DNA of 64,000 nucleotides, taken from contig NW_019211455.1 in the NCBI RefSeq assembly GCF_002443255.2, forward strand, positions 29,524,239 through 29,588,238. The letters run 5' to 3'. Shown here piece after piece: positions 26,701 through 38,597 of this stretch (positions are counted from its first letter, which is position 1; each line of letters starts with the position of its first letter). This stretch comes from Varroa destructor (Eukaryota > Arthropoda > Arachnida > Mesostigmata > Varroidae). The notes beneath the pieces were generated by a model. It ran no database searches and was not told the origin of the DNA. It was given only the letters and a program-made list of their open reading frames with translations. The position numbers and the translations under genes are program-made.

Positions 26701-28900
26701 GCTTTTTTAGATCGGGTGGAACTGAGATTCATTTGGCATTGCGAATTTCGTTCGAAAATCTTATACTGATAGAGGCTAGCATTCGAAGTACCATACCACT
26801 ATTCTAGAAGCTTTTTTACAAGTAGCTTCTTATACTACGTTTTTGTTGAAATATATTATGCTGTGAGAGCAGCAGGATGCCTCTAACGGCAATGTGAAAC
26901 AATGGAGTTCGAGGAGAGGTTTACAATTACCTTGCAAGGCTGCACTCTTTGGTTGCAGGGAGATGCAATACGGTAATGACACTGGTCGTTGCTTTGTTAA
27001 AAACAGTAAACGGAGATTACATGTTATAAATTCACTCCATATTGGTATCGAAACTCACTCTTCGTGAATCCTGGATAAAAGTTGGCTGGATCGCAAGTTT
27101 GTAATGTCTGTCCGCATGGCTTTTAGGCTTTTTTGCGTGTACTGGCTTGCCTCTGAGAGCACGAACTTCCTTTCCAAAAGGGGATAGGCAATCTTGAGAT
27201 CGAGTACTGGGTTATCTAGAAGCGTTACCTCCATTATATGTCTTAGCACACCGGCCAATATTCGATCCCTGCCGCAGACCAGAGAGTAAAAGAAAGTATC
27301 AGAATGGATGCAGATTAAGCAAAAATAACTTCATTGACAATAACCACCTAAAAGGTCAAAAAGGACGTGTTAATGAAGAGCCAAGAAAGTTTCGGACATG
27401 CTCTGAAGTAGCATTTGTGTGAGAGCTTAGCAAAGCTCTAAAATTATATTTACAAAAATGCCAGAAGTAGGTGAATGATATACTTACGGGTACTTGTTTT
27501 CAACAAGGTAGTCGATAAGCATTACATGACAATCTAAGTTGTGTAGAGGTTCCCACTGGTTGTACTTTTCGTCCCAGCCTTTCCATTTAATTAAGCACTC
27601 CAATTTCGATTCTCGAATGCGTACCTTGACTACCTGATCAACCTCATATTCTTCATATTTATCAAAGAAAATTAAAAAGTATCTTATTAACAAGCTTGTT
27701 TATCAATATGCCGAGTAACTGAGTCAACCAAATCTTGCGAATGGTAACGAATTTTACATCAAGGTAGAGCTTAGGGCACATATTGCGCAATTTAAGGCTC
27801 CATGCTTTTCAAGATCCGGCTTCTAAGTTCTCACTCATAACAAAAGCGCTGAGCCAGGATGCATGACCTCAGGTATGATAATACTTCGCTCCTAAAGCAC
27901 GTTTCAAACACCACTTGTTGTTAACAACAATGTGACAGTGACGAATGTTATTGAAGGAAAGTATTAAATAAATATATTTGAGGCCTCGATATAATAAATT
28001 TGTAAACAAAACAACCGTTTGATAAAAGTAATAGACCTTTGTATCTATAATATAGAGCAATAGCTATAGAGTATTATATCGAAAGTTTCTTTTTAACGAG
28101 TATAGGATATAACAATTGTTATATGCAATCTCAGCATCATCCTTTAGGTGTGGCTTTGAGTATATACGTGTTACTTTGGGTAACTGCCAGCTGCAATCAA
28201 TGGTTATTGATTTCCGTTGTTTAAAGTTCATCAAGCAAAAAAATCGAAACAATTTACTAGTTCATAACTGTAGTAATTACTGACCCTCCAAAGGACTTGT
28301 TTGTGTCCTGGAGGCCTTTCTCTTGCTCTTGCCTTGACTCCAGTTCGGTGATTCGTACTTCACTGTAGCAGCCGTACCATCTGCAATCTTCAGCCGCTTA
28401 ACACAACATACTCCCAACTCCTCGCAGTCAACACCGTTCTTCCAACACAATTCTCTCAGCTGGTCCTTAGTTACTTTACAAGCCAATACGAGTCTTTTGC
28501 CATCTGGTGGGAAATGCTGTAAGAATGCTTTTAATGTTAAGATAATTCAATTTCATCGATGCTAACAGGTTATTGTATGAATGAGATTAAAAAAAACTGT
28601 TTAAAAAAAATTTCTTCTTACCAAGTAATCCTCGACAATACAGTGTTGATTGTTGTGCGCCTGGGCTGAATATGGGACTGCCAAAACGCTAGGCGACTTC
28701 GAGATTTCATTATCTTGGGTTGTTTCCCCAGTTGTGGTAATGAGACCCTTTTTCGCACCTAGGTTCACGCCAACTCCACTGTTTTCCTTTGAACTTCCAT
28801 TGAATGACTGTCTACCAAGAGTAGCCCCCTCTCTTTCAGTTGAATCTCGCAAAAAAAAACTGTCCAGTTTCAGTTGGAGTGCTCGTTTCGGTGGACTCAC
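19377..28900 (-). CDS. Su(var)3-9: Su(var)3-9/SUV39H histone H3-K9 methyltransferase (first exon missing)
   Basis: Nuclear enzyme that methylates histone H3 lysine 9 and recruits HP1 to form heterochromatin. Exons in transcript order: 28900-28622, 28516-28285, 27650-27488, 27268-27059, 26325-26154, 21773-21552, 20535-20284, 19888-19759, 19498-19377; every junction is in phase and they encode 593 aa. The first ~170 residues are polar and not recognised. A chromodomain follows ([20 protein letters not shown]). The pre-SET has the nine-cysteine pattern (GCRCRDC to CTCPASC). The SET domain shows [28 protein letters not shown], the pseudoknot FINHSCNPNL and ELTFDY. Post-[11 protein letters not shown] precedes the stop, so all zinc and cofactor motifs are intact. 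The donor at 28285 is GTCAGT; an alternative GTAATT donor four bases on would need a weak acceptor. No eIF2-gamma segment, which holometabolous insects fuse here, is seen. Confidence 0.95.
20536..21551. other. Methyltransferase intron, no gene seen
   Basis: A 1-kb intron between the pre-SET and first SET exons. Only unsupported short frames (for example minus-strand 21123-21317, hydrophobic, unrecognised). The 395-bp intron 19889-20283 is also empty. Confidence 0.6.
23169..23669 (-). mobile_element. Decayed mariner/Tc1-superfamily element (internally deleted)
   Basis: Both ends carry a 23-bp terminal inverted repeat starting GTGTCC and ending ATGTATACATT; the two arms match at 20 of 23 positions. 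Between them, the minus strand at about 23340-23455 reads [12 protein letters not shown] followed by a short leucine-rich stretch. This corresponds to the end of a mariner-type transposase around the PDLTPxDFFLWG block. The catalytic Asp after TP is replaced by Pro and the reading frame before it is gone, so the copy is dead and only about 0.5 kb long. Insertion is within an intron of the Su(var)3-9 gene and next to TA-rich DNA, as expected for TA-targeting elements; an exact target duplication could not be confirmed. Confidence 0.75.
23676..23720. repeat. TA microsatellite
   Basis: About 22 TA dinucleotides immediately after the right terminal repeat of the mariner-like relic, inside the methyltransferase intron. 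Confidence 0.95.
26326..27058. other. Methyltransferase intron, no gene seen
   Basis: A 733-bp intron with no recognisable content. The intron 27651-28284, before the chromodomain exon, is likewise empty. Confidence 0.6.
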
Positions 28901-31900
28901 CTGCTTAAAAAGAAGATAAAAAAAATACAAGTAAATAAATATTTAAAGCCTTTTTTTTGACAGCTATTGATTATTCGTATTCTACCCTATTGACCTTTCT
29001 CGTCCTTTTAAATAGACAATGGAGTGTCAATGCATGAAACTCTACAGAAGTACTTTTCAAATTACACCTTTTTTTCAATCATCTACCTTAATTTAGCGTT
29101 AAGCCTCGATCAAATGAAACGATAACTTGATAGATTTTTCAATATTATTATAGCAAACAGTATATAACAACATTTAATCTGACTTCGAAGACAATCTGTG
29201 GACTTTGTCAAAAAAAACGATTAATAAAAGTCAACTTCATGAAAGCTGCTTAAATTTATTTTATTAATTCTTGTTGCCTCTGAACCTTTTTTTAGGACAT
29301 TCGTAAACGAAAAGTAAACTAAGCTTTTCTTTGTACATTTCACTTGTTATATTTTGAATAGGATGTTCACACCTTTGAAACTGGTAACAAAAGATACGTT
29401 CTTTTTCTGTTATTCAGTAGGATGAGTAAGGCCCCTGATCGGCAGAGATCTTAAATATTTGTTTAGTAACGTATTCGTTCATATGTGGTATCCAACGAGC
29501 GCTGTATAAGTATGTAAAACAATTTAGCTCGAGTGTTGTAGTAGGCTGTAAGTTTAATTTACAAACAAATCGGGCGGCAGTTTCAGCTGACGAAAGTGAA
29601 ATACCAGGTGAAACCTCACAGTTTTATTCGCGTTCGCTTATTTTACGGCTTTGTTTAATAAATAAATAAGTTAAATAAGTAAATAATCGATAATCATCGG
29701 GTTAACGACGATTAAAAACACGTTCGTTCGAAGCGCAACAGCAGCTCCCGCTAACTAAAGACTTTGCTTATTAATAGGTAGGACACAGTCCACTCCCAGA
29801 TCTGTGCAAAAAGACAAGGAAGTATTTTTTACAGGAGCTTCGTTATTTTGCTATGTCTCTGCTGTATTCCAACGATTGAGCCTACGAACTTTCTGCACAA
29901 ATTGGAAGCGCTGTGCTTCCAGACCGCTATGTGTGAGAAACAGGTGCTACATACACACTTACGCAACGTTTGCAACTTGATGATACTTAACGCACTATTA
30001 GTAAAAACCCTTGAAGACCTCTGTGTTGGAATTCCAAACTTGATGGTCATACAGGAAATATATTATTTTAGACATTGCTGTGTTTTAAATGTTTGTACAA
30101 TATAATTTGATCCGATTTTGACGAATATTATTATTACGTTGCGGCTGCCCGAGCAGCATTTTCAAGTTGCAGGATTATGTCACAGAATTATGGAGCGCGT
30201 ATTGATAAGCAGTCGATAGAGCCTTTTATATGCTGAGCTTGTCTAAGAAAAACGTCATTACCTTACAATTTTATTACCTAGTATGCGGAAAATATGCAAA
30301 TTTTAGAAAAAGAAGAACGAATTACTTCTTATGCCGCTAGGATTGTATCATAATACATCGTAGAATAGCAATGAAACCCGAAGAGCAAGAAAAAACAACG
30401 ATAGAAGATATGAATAATAGACAATGCATATCTATACAAACCAAAAAACGCGACTATTGTAGCCGAAATAACTCTAAAGGCTGATTCAGAATAGAACAGA
30501 GTCTAGCACGCCCTAATTCTTAATATACTAATTAGTAATCGCCGTAGATCATATACATGATCGCGAATGTTACTATTCATGGGTACCTTAATTACCTCAT
30601 ATATTTCCCTGTTCTGTTCACTTTTTTTTTTTATTTACTCCTTAACGTTTCACTAGACTACTTAGTTTGTTGATCAAGTTAATATTTTTGGCCAAACTCG
30701 GCATATTGAACTTCTTGTTAATACTTAATTCGCTAGTATATCAAAATAACTCTTTTTACCAGCTCACGTCTGTATAGAGTACATAGTCCTGTGGCTCGTA
30801 TTGTAGAACTGAAGTGTTTCCATTAAACTGTCCTCATCGCAAGCGACATGCATCATCGATGGAACATTTGAAACTGTTTATAATGAATAAAGTAAAAATT
30901 AATGAACACTACTATTGCTTATATATTATGGCCATTCATTCGAGAGATGCTTTAACAAAAGAGCACTTGTTGCTGTTCTGGCGACAGCGATCCAAGGCGA
31001 TCTTACCCCTGGACCCGGCATGACGATCCAGCGATTGGGGGTAACTGTATATTATGCGTGAGCAGAAAAAACGCTTTACCGCTTGAAGGCAACCAATAAA
31101 AAAACATTAACAAAAATGCACAACACCAGTCACACTCCCATCCACAATAAAAGCATCACTTGAAATCATGCCGAAGAGGAATCTGTCCGGATTCCGAACA
31201 TTCAGCCCCGACGGTTTTTTCTATATATGTTCGATTTTTGGAATTCAAAGCACGAACGTAAACAATTGCCGAATAGCCCGCGGTTTTGTGTCGAACATAC
31301 CTAAGAGTGGCGGCAAAATTCAAACTCGACGGAATACATTATTGCTGATGATCTATGGCATTCAAGTCATAAACTGGTGTAAAAAAAACAGCGGATCAAA
31401 ATATTCAAGAGTAGTCAAAAAGGAAAAAAGTTAACACATTCACGTTTTTAATTGAAGTTGGATATATAGATAATTTTATAGTTGGTTATCTCAAAACTTA
31501 CAGACAATATCGTTCTAGAACTTCTTTTTAATATCTATTCATAAAAATGGGCACGTTTGTGCTGTTTGAGCGAGTATAAAGCATTCAAATGAACAAGGTT
31601 TGACATTCATCATCCGTTAGTGGATTCCACAAAGATTTCTGAGAGAAAGCATTGTAATTGTACTCTGACGCGACTCTAGCACCTTCTCAAGTCGGGTTCG
31701 AGTATGCATACGAGAGAAATGGATACCAAGAAGTGCGAACACGTTTCAGTGTTACACAGCAGCATCTTTTGGCTTCAGGGGTAGAACGGGAGTAAATTTA
31801 TTAACGACTGTATTCGATGATGATTAAAATAATACTAAATTGATTAAATAAGATTAATGGTACTTTGATCGACACCCTTCTACCATTTCTCTGGTAACAC

Positions 31901-33415
31901 CACAGTATTATATCATTGTAGAAATTTGTGATTTCTGGGCGAAAAAATCTAATGAGTGTTTTACATCCCCTAATTAAAGCTAAATTTCAATCATTAAGGG
32001 AGCTCCACAAGGATTGAAAGGGATTGATAGTCCGACGGCATAAGATCTGACGGGCTATAGGGCGGACGGATGCATGTGTGCTACCATTGTCAACCCCTTT
32101 CTTGCTACTAGTTTCAGTTAATCTTTTTCAATGTCTTGTTGTAGTTTTATTAACAGTAAAGCTTGGAATCAATCATTTTGTCAGGCGGCAGAAACTCATA
32201 ATCCGAAAAAAGAAACTCATAGCTCATAATGGGTTTCATTCAATCTACCAAACACATATCTTCACTATCTTTGAATGTCAGTCTAAGCTTTGCCGCAAAT
32301 TATAAAGCACATTTATTTCTTTTACACATTGTTGTCGTACGTAATTCACTGTTCACCACTCGAGACCAACCGCAGTCATCTAGAAAATGGGAATAGATAA
32401 TATATACTGAGAAAGTTACAAGTCACTTGAGCTTTTTGGGATGCTAGACCCGGTCAATATACAGACTATAAGAATAACTCATTCTAATCTATTGAGTGAA
32501 GAATTTATGCTGAAAGCGTGCTGAAACCGCTTTACCTCCTTACGTACACAAGAGGATACTTTACGGAAAATAGCCACGGATCGTAGTCGAAATTGAGCAT
32601 GTCATGAATATCTGTAAAGTTTGAAATAAAAAACTAACTCTTTTCAAGATAGAATTCGAGATGATTGTGCTGTCCGAACGTGTTTAATTTTAAGACATCC
32701 TTGAAGATATGACATTCACACAAATGTTCTAGAGCAGAAGCGGCTATTTTTGGATAAAGAGACGTAATTAATTTTAGACGTAAATGGGAATTCGCAGCAA
32801 GAAAAGTAAGCGAATAAAAAACCTCAAACATCTTAGGGCTATTTTGGATATTAGAACATAAGATACCTAATCTCACTTGTTGCGGATCCTTAAGTATTTG
32901 GAGTCTATAAAATTACATACATGCTTGAAGATCATTTCAGAGCTTAGTATTCAAGGCACCCATTACCACACTAGTTGGACTAGGTGAAGCTCGATTAACA
33001 GTAACGATTAATACGCTTGATTAATAACTATCCCAATTATAGAAGTTGAAAAATAATTATACCATTAAACATCAAGTGAATATTCGTAACACCTCGAAAT
33101 TTCAACTGAACTAAAGAAAAACAAAGACGACCTACAATAAAGCGACTGGAACCATCTAACGCATATCATATTGTGACGTATGGTTGTACAGGCAATTTTT
33201 TGATTATTCAAATGCCAATCCTTCTTGTAGTCTTGAACTACTTTATATGTGAATCGAATAAAATTGAAATAAGTATTAAGTCGTTAGTGTCAGAGGACTT
33301 CTATCGTTTAAAATTTTAGTATAGTCATATTGCAACCATATCACAGATCTCTATTGTTTTTTCTATAGGACATAATGTGCATTATTTCTTCCCATTATCA
33401 TTGGCATTGCAGTAC
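28901..33415. other. Intergenic region upstream of Su(var)3-9 and downstream of PUSL1
   Basis: The missing first exon and promoter of the methyltransferase should be here. The stretch 29560-29780 is less AT-rich and contains CpGs, making it the best promoter candidate, but no start exon with a matching phase could be assigned. Open frames at 29848-30105, 30814-31023 and 31168-31434 are unrecognised and short. The rest is AT-rich spacer. Confidence 0.4.
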
Positions 33416-35000
33416 CTAACTGGCCAGCCTTCCTTCACTGATAGTTGCTATGTCCTCGATCTTCTTAGCCCCTTCTGTCGCCGATACATTTGTGCTCCGA
33501 GATGTTTGTAGCGTCTTTTCCGTTATCCTCCAAAGGGGGGGAACAGCGTTCAAGTCCAACATTCGCGGTTCGTAATCAACTTTCAGCAAGTGAAGTCCCT
33601 GGGCTGGCGCAGGTACTATTCGGGGATTCCAGGTCAGTGTGTCCTTTGTTGACAACATTTTAGATACCTACAAAAACACAATGCAAATTGAAATCATAAG
33701 TCGTTACTGATTCGTTTGGAACTCTTTCGCGTCCGCCAAATATTATATGTATATATATGTGCAACAGTTAATATATCATGTACTGACAAGGAACTAATAT
33801 ATGATGTCATAGTATGGCAAAATCACAACTCTCGTATTTATGCATACAGCCGCTTATTTTTACTGTTGGTGTTTTTGTTAATAAAGCTCAACTTTTCGTC
33901 CACCGGTGATCATGAGGCTCGAACCAGCTGCAGCTGTGATGCTGATATGCAGAGGAACATAAGCAAAACCTATTCAAATAATTTTTGTAACATGAAGACC
34001 TAATTCTCCTCTACAAACGACGACCTTGGCTACCATTATTTATACTTCTTTAATATGACCATGATTATAAGTTTAGACTATCAACTGATTTACATTAAGT
34101 GGTGACATTTCGGGTAAAGGGACAACCCCTTGCACGATGGTGACGACAACGACAATGATTATGTCAATGATAACGAAGAAATCTAAGAATCTTGTACTAT
34201 ACCTCTTCCATGGGAACCCTGCCACTTCCAACTGCGATAACGGCTCCAACCATGCGACGAACTTGGTGGTAAAGGAACGACCTTGCTGTCACAGTGAATT
34301 TCCACCAAGAAAAGAAGTTAACTAAGCCACACTCAAGGTACTCTCGTTCGGAAACATCTTCTGGAATAAATGAGAATTCGTTTATACACCTGATTGTTGG
34401 CTTTGGATCTTTAGTAGTATTTGTGAATGCAACGAAATCGTGGAAGCCCTCGAAGAGTTTGCACGTAGTTTGCATGAGTTCGATATTCAATGGTAAAGGA
34501 ACTGCAAAACAGTGATTCTTCTCTTCAAGTGGTACGCGAAATGCGCATCCAGAACCTTCACATTGTCTTGGTATAGCTATCCGATAAATGTACGTCCTTC
34601 TTTGAACACAGAACCTGGAGTGGAACCAGTAGGGCACCCTGCGCACTTCTCTCAGTATAACGTCCTGTTTATATTTGAACAAAAATTTGTTTACGCGTTC
34701 GACAATAATTTCCTCGGTAAGCTGATTCTGGCCAGACTTGCAAAGTAGATCGACGTGCGCGGTATTTATCGTCGCGTGCACGCCAGAGTCCGTCCGGGAC
34801 GATATTTTCAGCACAGCCGGATGCTGGAGCCTCAAAGAACTATTCAACGCAGTTTCGAGTACAGCTTGGATGGTGGGACGCTCAGGCGTAGCGCTATCCT
34901 TCGGTATCAGACGCTGCATTCCCGAGTATCGCGTTCCCAGGTATGAAAAACGCAGGAGAAATCGATGTGATTCCCGGATATATTGTCCAGAAAGGCACAT
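33416..35000 (-). CDS. PUSL1: tRNA pseudouridine synthase, TruA family, PUSL1-like
   Basis: Member of the TruA/PUS1 superfamily that isomerises uridine to pseudouridine in tRNA; PUSL1 proteins are reported as mitochondrial. Two exons, 35000-34203 (266 codons) and 33667-33416 (83 codons plus stop), encode 349 aa. The catalytic motif ISSRTDSGVHA carries the invariant Asp at about residue 71. Other family blocks are FLLRFSYLGTRYSGMQ near the N terminus, RVPYWFHSRF, the RRTYIYRI strand with the conserved Tyr, FEGFHDFVAF, and SFLYHQVRRMVGAVIAVGSG. The second exon supplies the terminal APAQGLHLLKVDYE block. An in-frame TAA lies just upstream of the ATG at 35000, which supports this start. The last ~45 residues beyond the family core are polar and not conserved as far as I can tell. 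Confidence 0.93.
33668..34202. other. PUSL1-like intron
   Basis: The single intron of the gene, 535 bp. An unrelated plus-strand frame at 33716-34003 falls inside but is not protein-like. Confidence 0.7.
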
Positions 35001-36119
35001 CCCGTTTTTATTATGCCCAGGTCTGAGGCGTTAAGTATATATTCCGAAAATATTGTTTTTTGTTCAGTTTGTCGAGTAGTACCTTCAAACAAAACGAAAG
35101 AAACGATCGCATTGAGTAAATTGACCAAATACGTGTTGAATGTGTTAACAGGCCGAAGGTATCTATCGGTAGAAACGTGAGATCATACAACAGCCGTTTG
35201 ACTAACGACAACCCATTATCCAAAAGATACCAAGAGATAATTTTATTAAAAATATATGTATCAAACGCAATGCTCTATTTGGTTACTCAGTTGGAATTGC
35301 TCTGTTGGCATTCGGCATAAGATGGAATAGCGAGGTCCACCATTAGATATGAGTATGTTACTTAAACGCAAACATTCACCATAATACGACTTTAAGGCCG
35401 TAAAGAATTAGCTTCCTTTTTAATAGGTTAGGTAGCTTTATTATTATATCTGCAATCTCTTCTATAAAAGATCGTTATTTCTTAAGCTTTGTTCAACAGT
35501 ACGATACAGGTAGCCAAACATAACAGTCAATTAACAGTTGGCCTTACACACAAGAGCTGTCGCACGTATGTGCCACATTTCAACGCATACCGCAAGACAT
35601 TATACCTACATATACTATTCTTTACTACAGCCAACTCGTATTCCAGATTTGTTCTGTGTACGTTTCCAATCACCTTCATAAGTGCTGCATACATGAATTC
35701 GCGCGGTTCATCTCTTTTTATCTATCCATTTGTTCATTGTTTCCGCGCACCACTCGCGTCTACGCGCGCGCCATCAGCTGACCCTGTAGCACAATAATAG
35801 TGGCGTTTGTGATCTATGCTTGAAAAACATCGTTCCACTTGGGTGGGTCATTCGCGCGCTTCTTCTTTGCCAATCCTTTTCGTGGACCCGCTCGATAAAG
35901 AACGTGAAGGGGGGCAACCTTGATTGGCATCTTGTATTCTTATCTGTAGGATCAAATCTTTGTTTCATAAATAACAGCCGATTGCAAATAGGGTAATGGC
36001 GATTTGCATTTAATTTGCGCCCTCAAGGATAGTATACAACCAAGTATTATTTAAAAATTTATCTCTGTGTGGAGATAAGTAAACAAAAGTGGAGCTTTAG
36101 TCCCCAAAAAGAGAAACTT

Positions 36120-36310
36120 GCCCATAGTTTAACCGGGTTGACATGTCCAAATGGTTTTATGGGAATGTACACATGGAGTAGATTAGATATGGTCTAGGTT
36201 CAAATCCGGGCATGGACACACGGTATGTTTCGTGATGGGTAGGAGTCACCCAGCCATCTGGCGGAATGCATAACGGCGATACCGGACGTAGAGTTCGAAA
36301 CATAGAAGGA
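36120..36310 (+). repeat. tRNA-derived SINE-like element
   Basis: An A-box-like TAGTTTAACCGG at about 36126 and a B-box-like GGTTCAAATCC at about 36197 form the internal RNA polymerase III promoter layout of a tRNA-derived SINE, with wider than tRNA spacing. The tail contains TTTCGTG, CACCCAGCCATCTGG and CGATACCGGACG, blocks shared with copies at 17195 and 40750. The would-be acceptor and T stems pair poorly, so this is not a functional tRNA gene. Confidence 0.5.
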
Positions 36311-38573
36311 TTAAATATACGAGCACTAGCGGAGTAGGTAATGCGAAAAAGAGTCTCCACAGTTTTTAATAACTAATACAATATGTATTATTTACTTGTA
36401 CAATTTGTAATTAATTGTACAACATATTTTCAATAATATGATGTTTGCCTACGTTTGTAAGTTTTTTTTTTCCTATCACAGTCAAGTAAAACGTTTTTCT
36501 CTGATAAGAGTAAAAACAATCAAATACAGCTATGCATCAATATGTTCCCGGAATATGGCTGTGTACATGTGATTGACATTAGCCTACCAAACTACGGGAT
36601 ACAGCGAAAAGCTTTTAGCGGGTGTTTGACTTACCCGCGCACTGTTATTCGTCTGTTTTGTTTAACTATAAGACGAACCCGGTATCGTTCCCCGCTTAGA
36701 TTTCTCCTTAGCATGTAATCACCGATGTGAGCGCGTGCGTGTGCGTGTATCTGTGTGCAAGTCCATCTGCGCCAATCGATATATAAGAAGTTCGCTCGTT
36801 TCTTGGTTCGGGCGTTTAAATTTTCTGATGTATTCCGAGCAAATAGTACAACAGCTATGTAAGTTAGCGAGGAGCAGCTGCTGTTGACTTTGTGTGATTG
36901 AAAATGATGGGACGAAATTCGGCCTCGACATCAGATGGTCACCGCAGTATCCCAGTGAGTTAGAGGTTGAGAAAGTAATTAAAATACGTTTGCTATCATC
37001 AAAATATAGTGCTACCTCACACTGTACACAAAACGTGTAACACATATTTTTAAACGACGTTTTACGCCATGGTATAATTTTCAAAGAATTAGGTATTTTT
37101 ATCCAAATGAGCTTTGTAAAGCCTAAAGGGGATCATCTTTAGTGTTGGGAAATACCGTCTATTCGGTTATATTATGCGGGTGGTAGTGTCTGTCTAGCGA
37201 ACAAGCTAGCAATTGGAAATTAACAAATTTTTGCAGCTCTTAGGTCTCAGATAAATACATAGATTATTCAAGAATAATCTGTGTATCTATCCATGCGACT
37301 AAAAGTCTAGATTCACGAGTTAATCAATTTAAACAACTTCTTAAGAAGAACGGATAGAACCGATTTTTTTTGTGGGTCGCTAAGGGTCTCATCGGTAAAA
37401 ATTTGCGCGGTGGATGAAGCCGATTGGATGCGCGCTTTGCTCTTAAAGGACAGGGTGTGCCTTTCCTCATAGAACATGATGTTAATTTGGATGGTTACAA
37501 TTGTCAACATAAGCCAACAATTTCGATCTTTTTTCCACGCGTAGAAACAACGTCATACTGTAGAAACGCGACTGCGGCCATTAGAATCGTCCATACTGAT
37601 ATATCATCAAAGATACAACTGTATGTGTGAACAGTTCGTTGTGCAAACAAATGTGTTTAACATGTGTTGCATGAGAAACTGTGTTTAAACCAAGTTGTGG
37701 AAGGAGCCTTAGGTTATAGCTGGAGGAAACAGCTGGCCGCCATTTGTTACTTTTATTGTAAATATAATTAACCTTTTACCTCTATATAACAACGTGTTTA
37801 ATAGCAAGACTGGGACGGGATGGATTCTGTGATGCTAGAGTTTCATTTTGAGAAGTGCCGCATGTAAGATTAAGCCGATTGGTTTTGTGGGAATGTATTT
37901 TTCCATTTTATAAAGCGTAACTTGGACCGACTTACCAATTTTGGCAATTTACTCGACAATATTTGGTTGAGGATTCGTGGAAAGTTCATATTAAGGAACT
38001 GCATATTTTGAAGCTCTACAGAATGATGCGGCAAAATTTCGATTCTTCGCATTTTTGCTTCATAGTAGTAGAATGGTTTATAATTGATGAAATATCAACC
38101 ATAATAGTTCATTTACTTCAAGTGTGCCAATATTTTTTTCTACGGGGCAATGTCGTCAACGAAGACAATGCCCTTCTGTAAGAAGGGCATAATGTCAACT
38201 GGGTCAATGGTTGACAAAATCTAAATATTATCCTTATTACCAACTATATATTATTTGAAATCATATTTATCCAGTCGGTTTAACTTTACGTGAGGCACTG
38301 TCCAAAATGAAAATCTGCCCAGAAATTAGCCGTCAAAACAGGTGCAAAGTTTCAGCACTAAGGCAGGGCGCAACCCGCAAGTTTTATATTTTTTTCTTGT
38401 CTCGTGTTCAGAAGTAAAAGGCTAATTGTATTTTTGAAAGAGGTGAAAAATAGCGGTTAAGAACCGTAAAACAAGTTCTGTCCTATAGGAACAAAGGTAT
38501 GCACCGAGTCCACTTCATCTTTCACATAGATCTTTCTCTGGATTGGATAAAGCCGCTTTTCAAGCCATTTAAT

Positions 38574-38597
38574 AATATATATATATATATATATATA
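38574..38597. repeat. TA microsatellite
   Basis: About twelve AT dinucleotides in intergenic DNA. Confidence 0.9.

Noticed and set aside
35774..35968. Minus-strand 64-codon frame in CpG-rich DNA upstream of the PUSL1-like gene
   Set aside because: No family similarity and no splice link; the composition is better explained by a promoter or CpG-rich spacer.
36119..36215. Possible tRNA gene on the plus strand
   Set aside because: A-to-B box spacing is too large and the T stem (CTAGG/CCGGG) is mismatched; treated as a SINE-like repeat.
36719..37084. Minus-strand 121-codon open frame
   Set aside because: Composition is not protein-like (many Cys, Ser and Thr from simple sequence), it ends in a GTGTGC-type low-complexity run, and no partner exons are seen.
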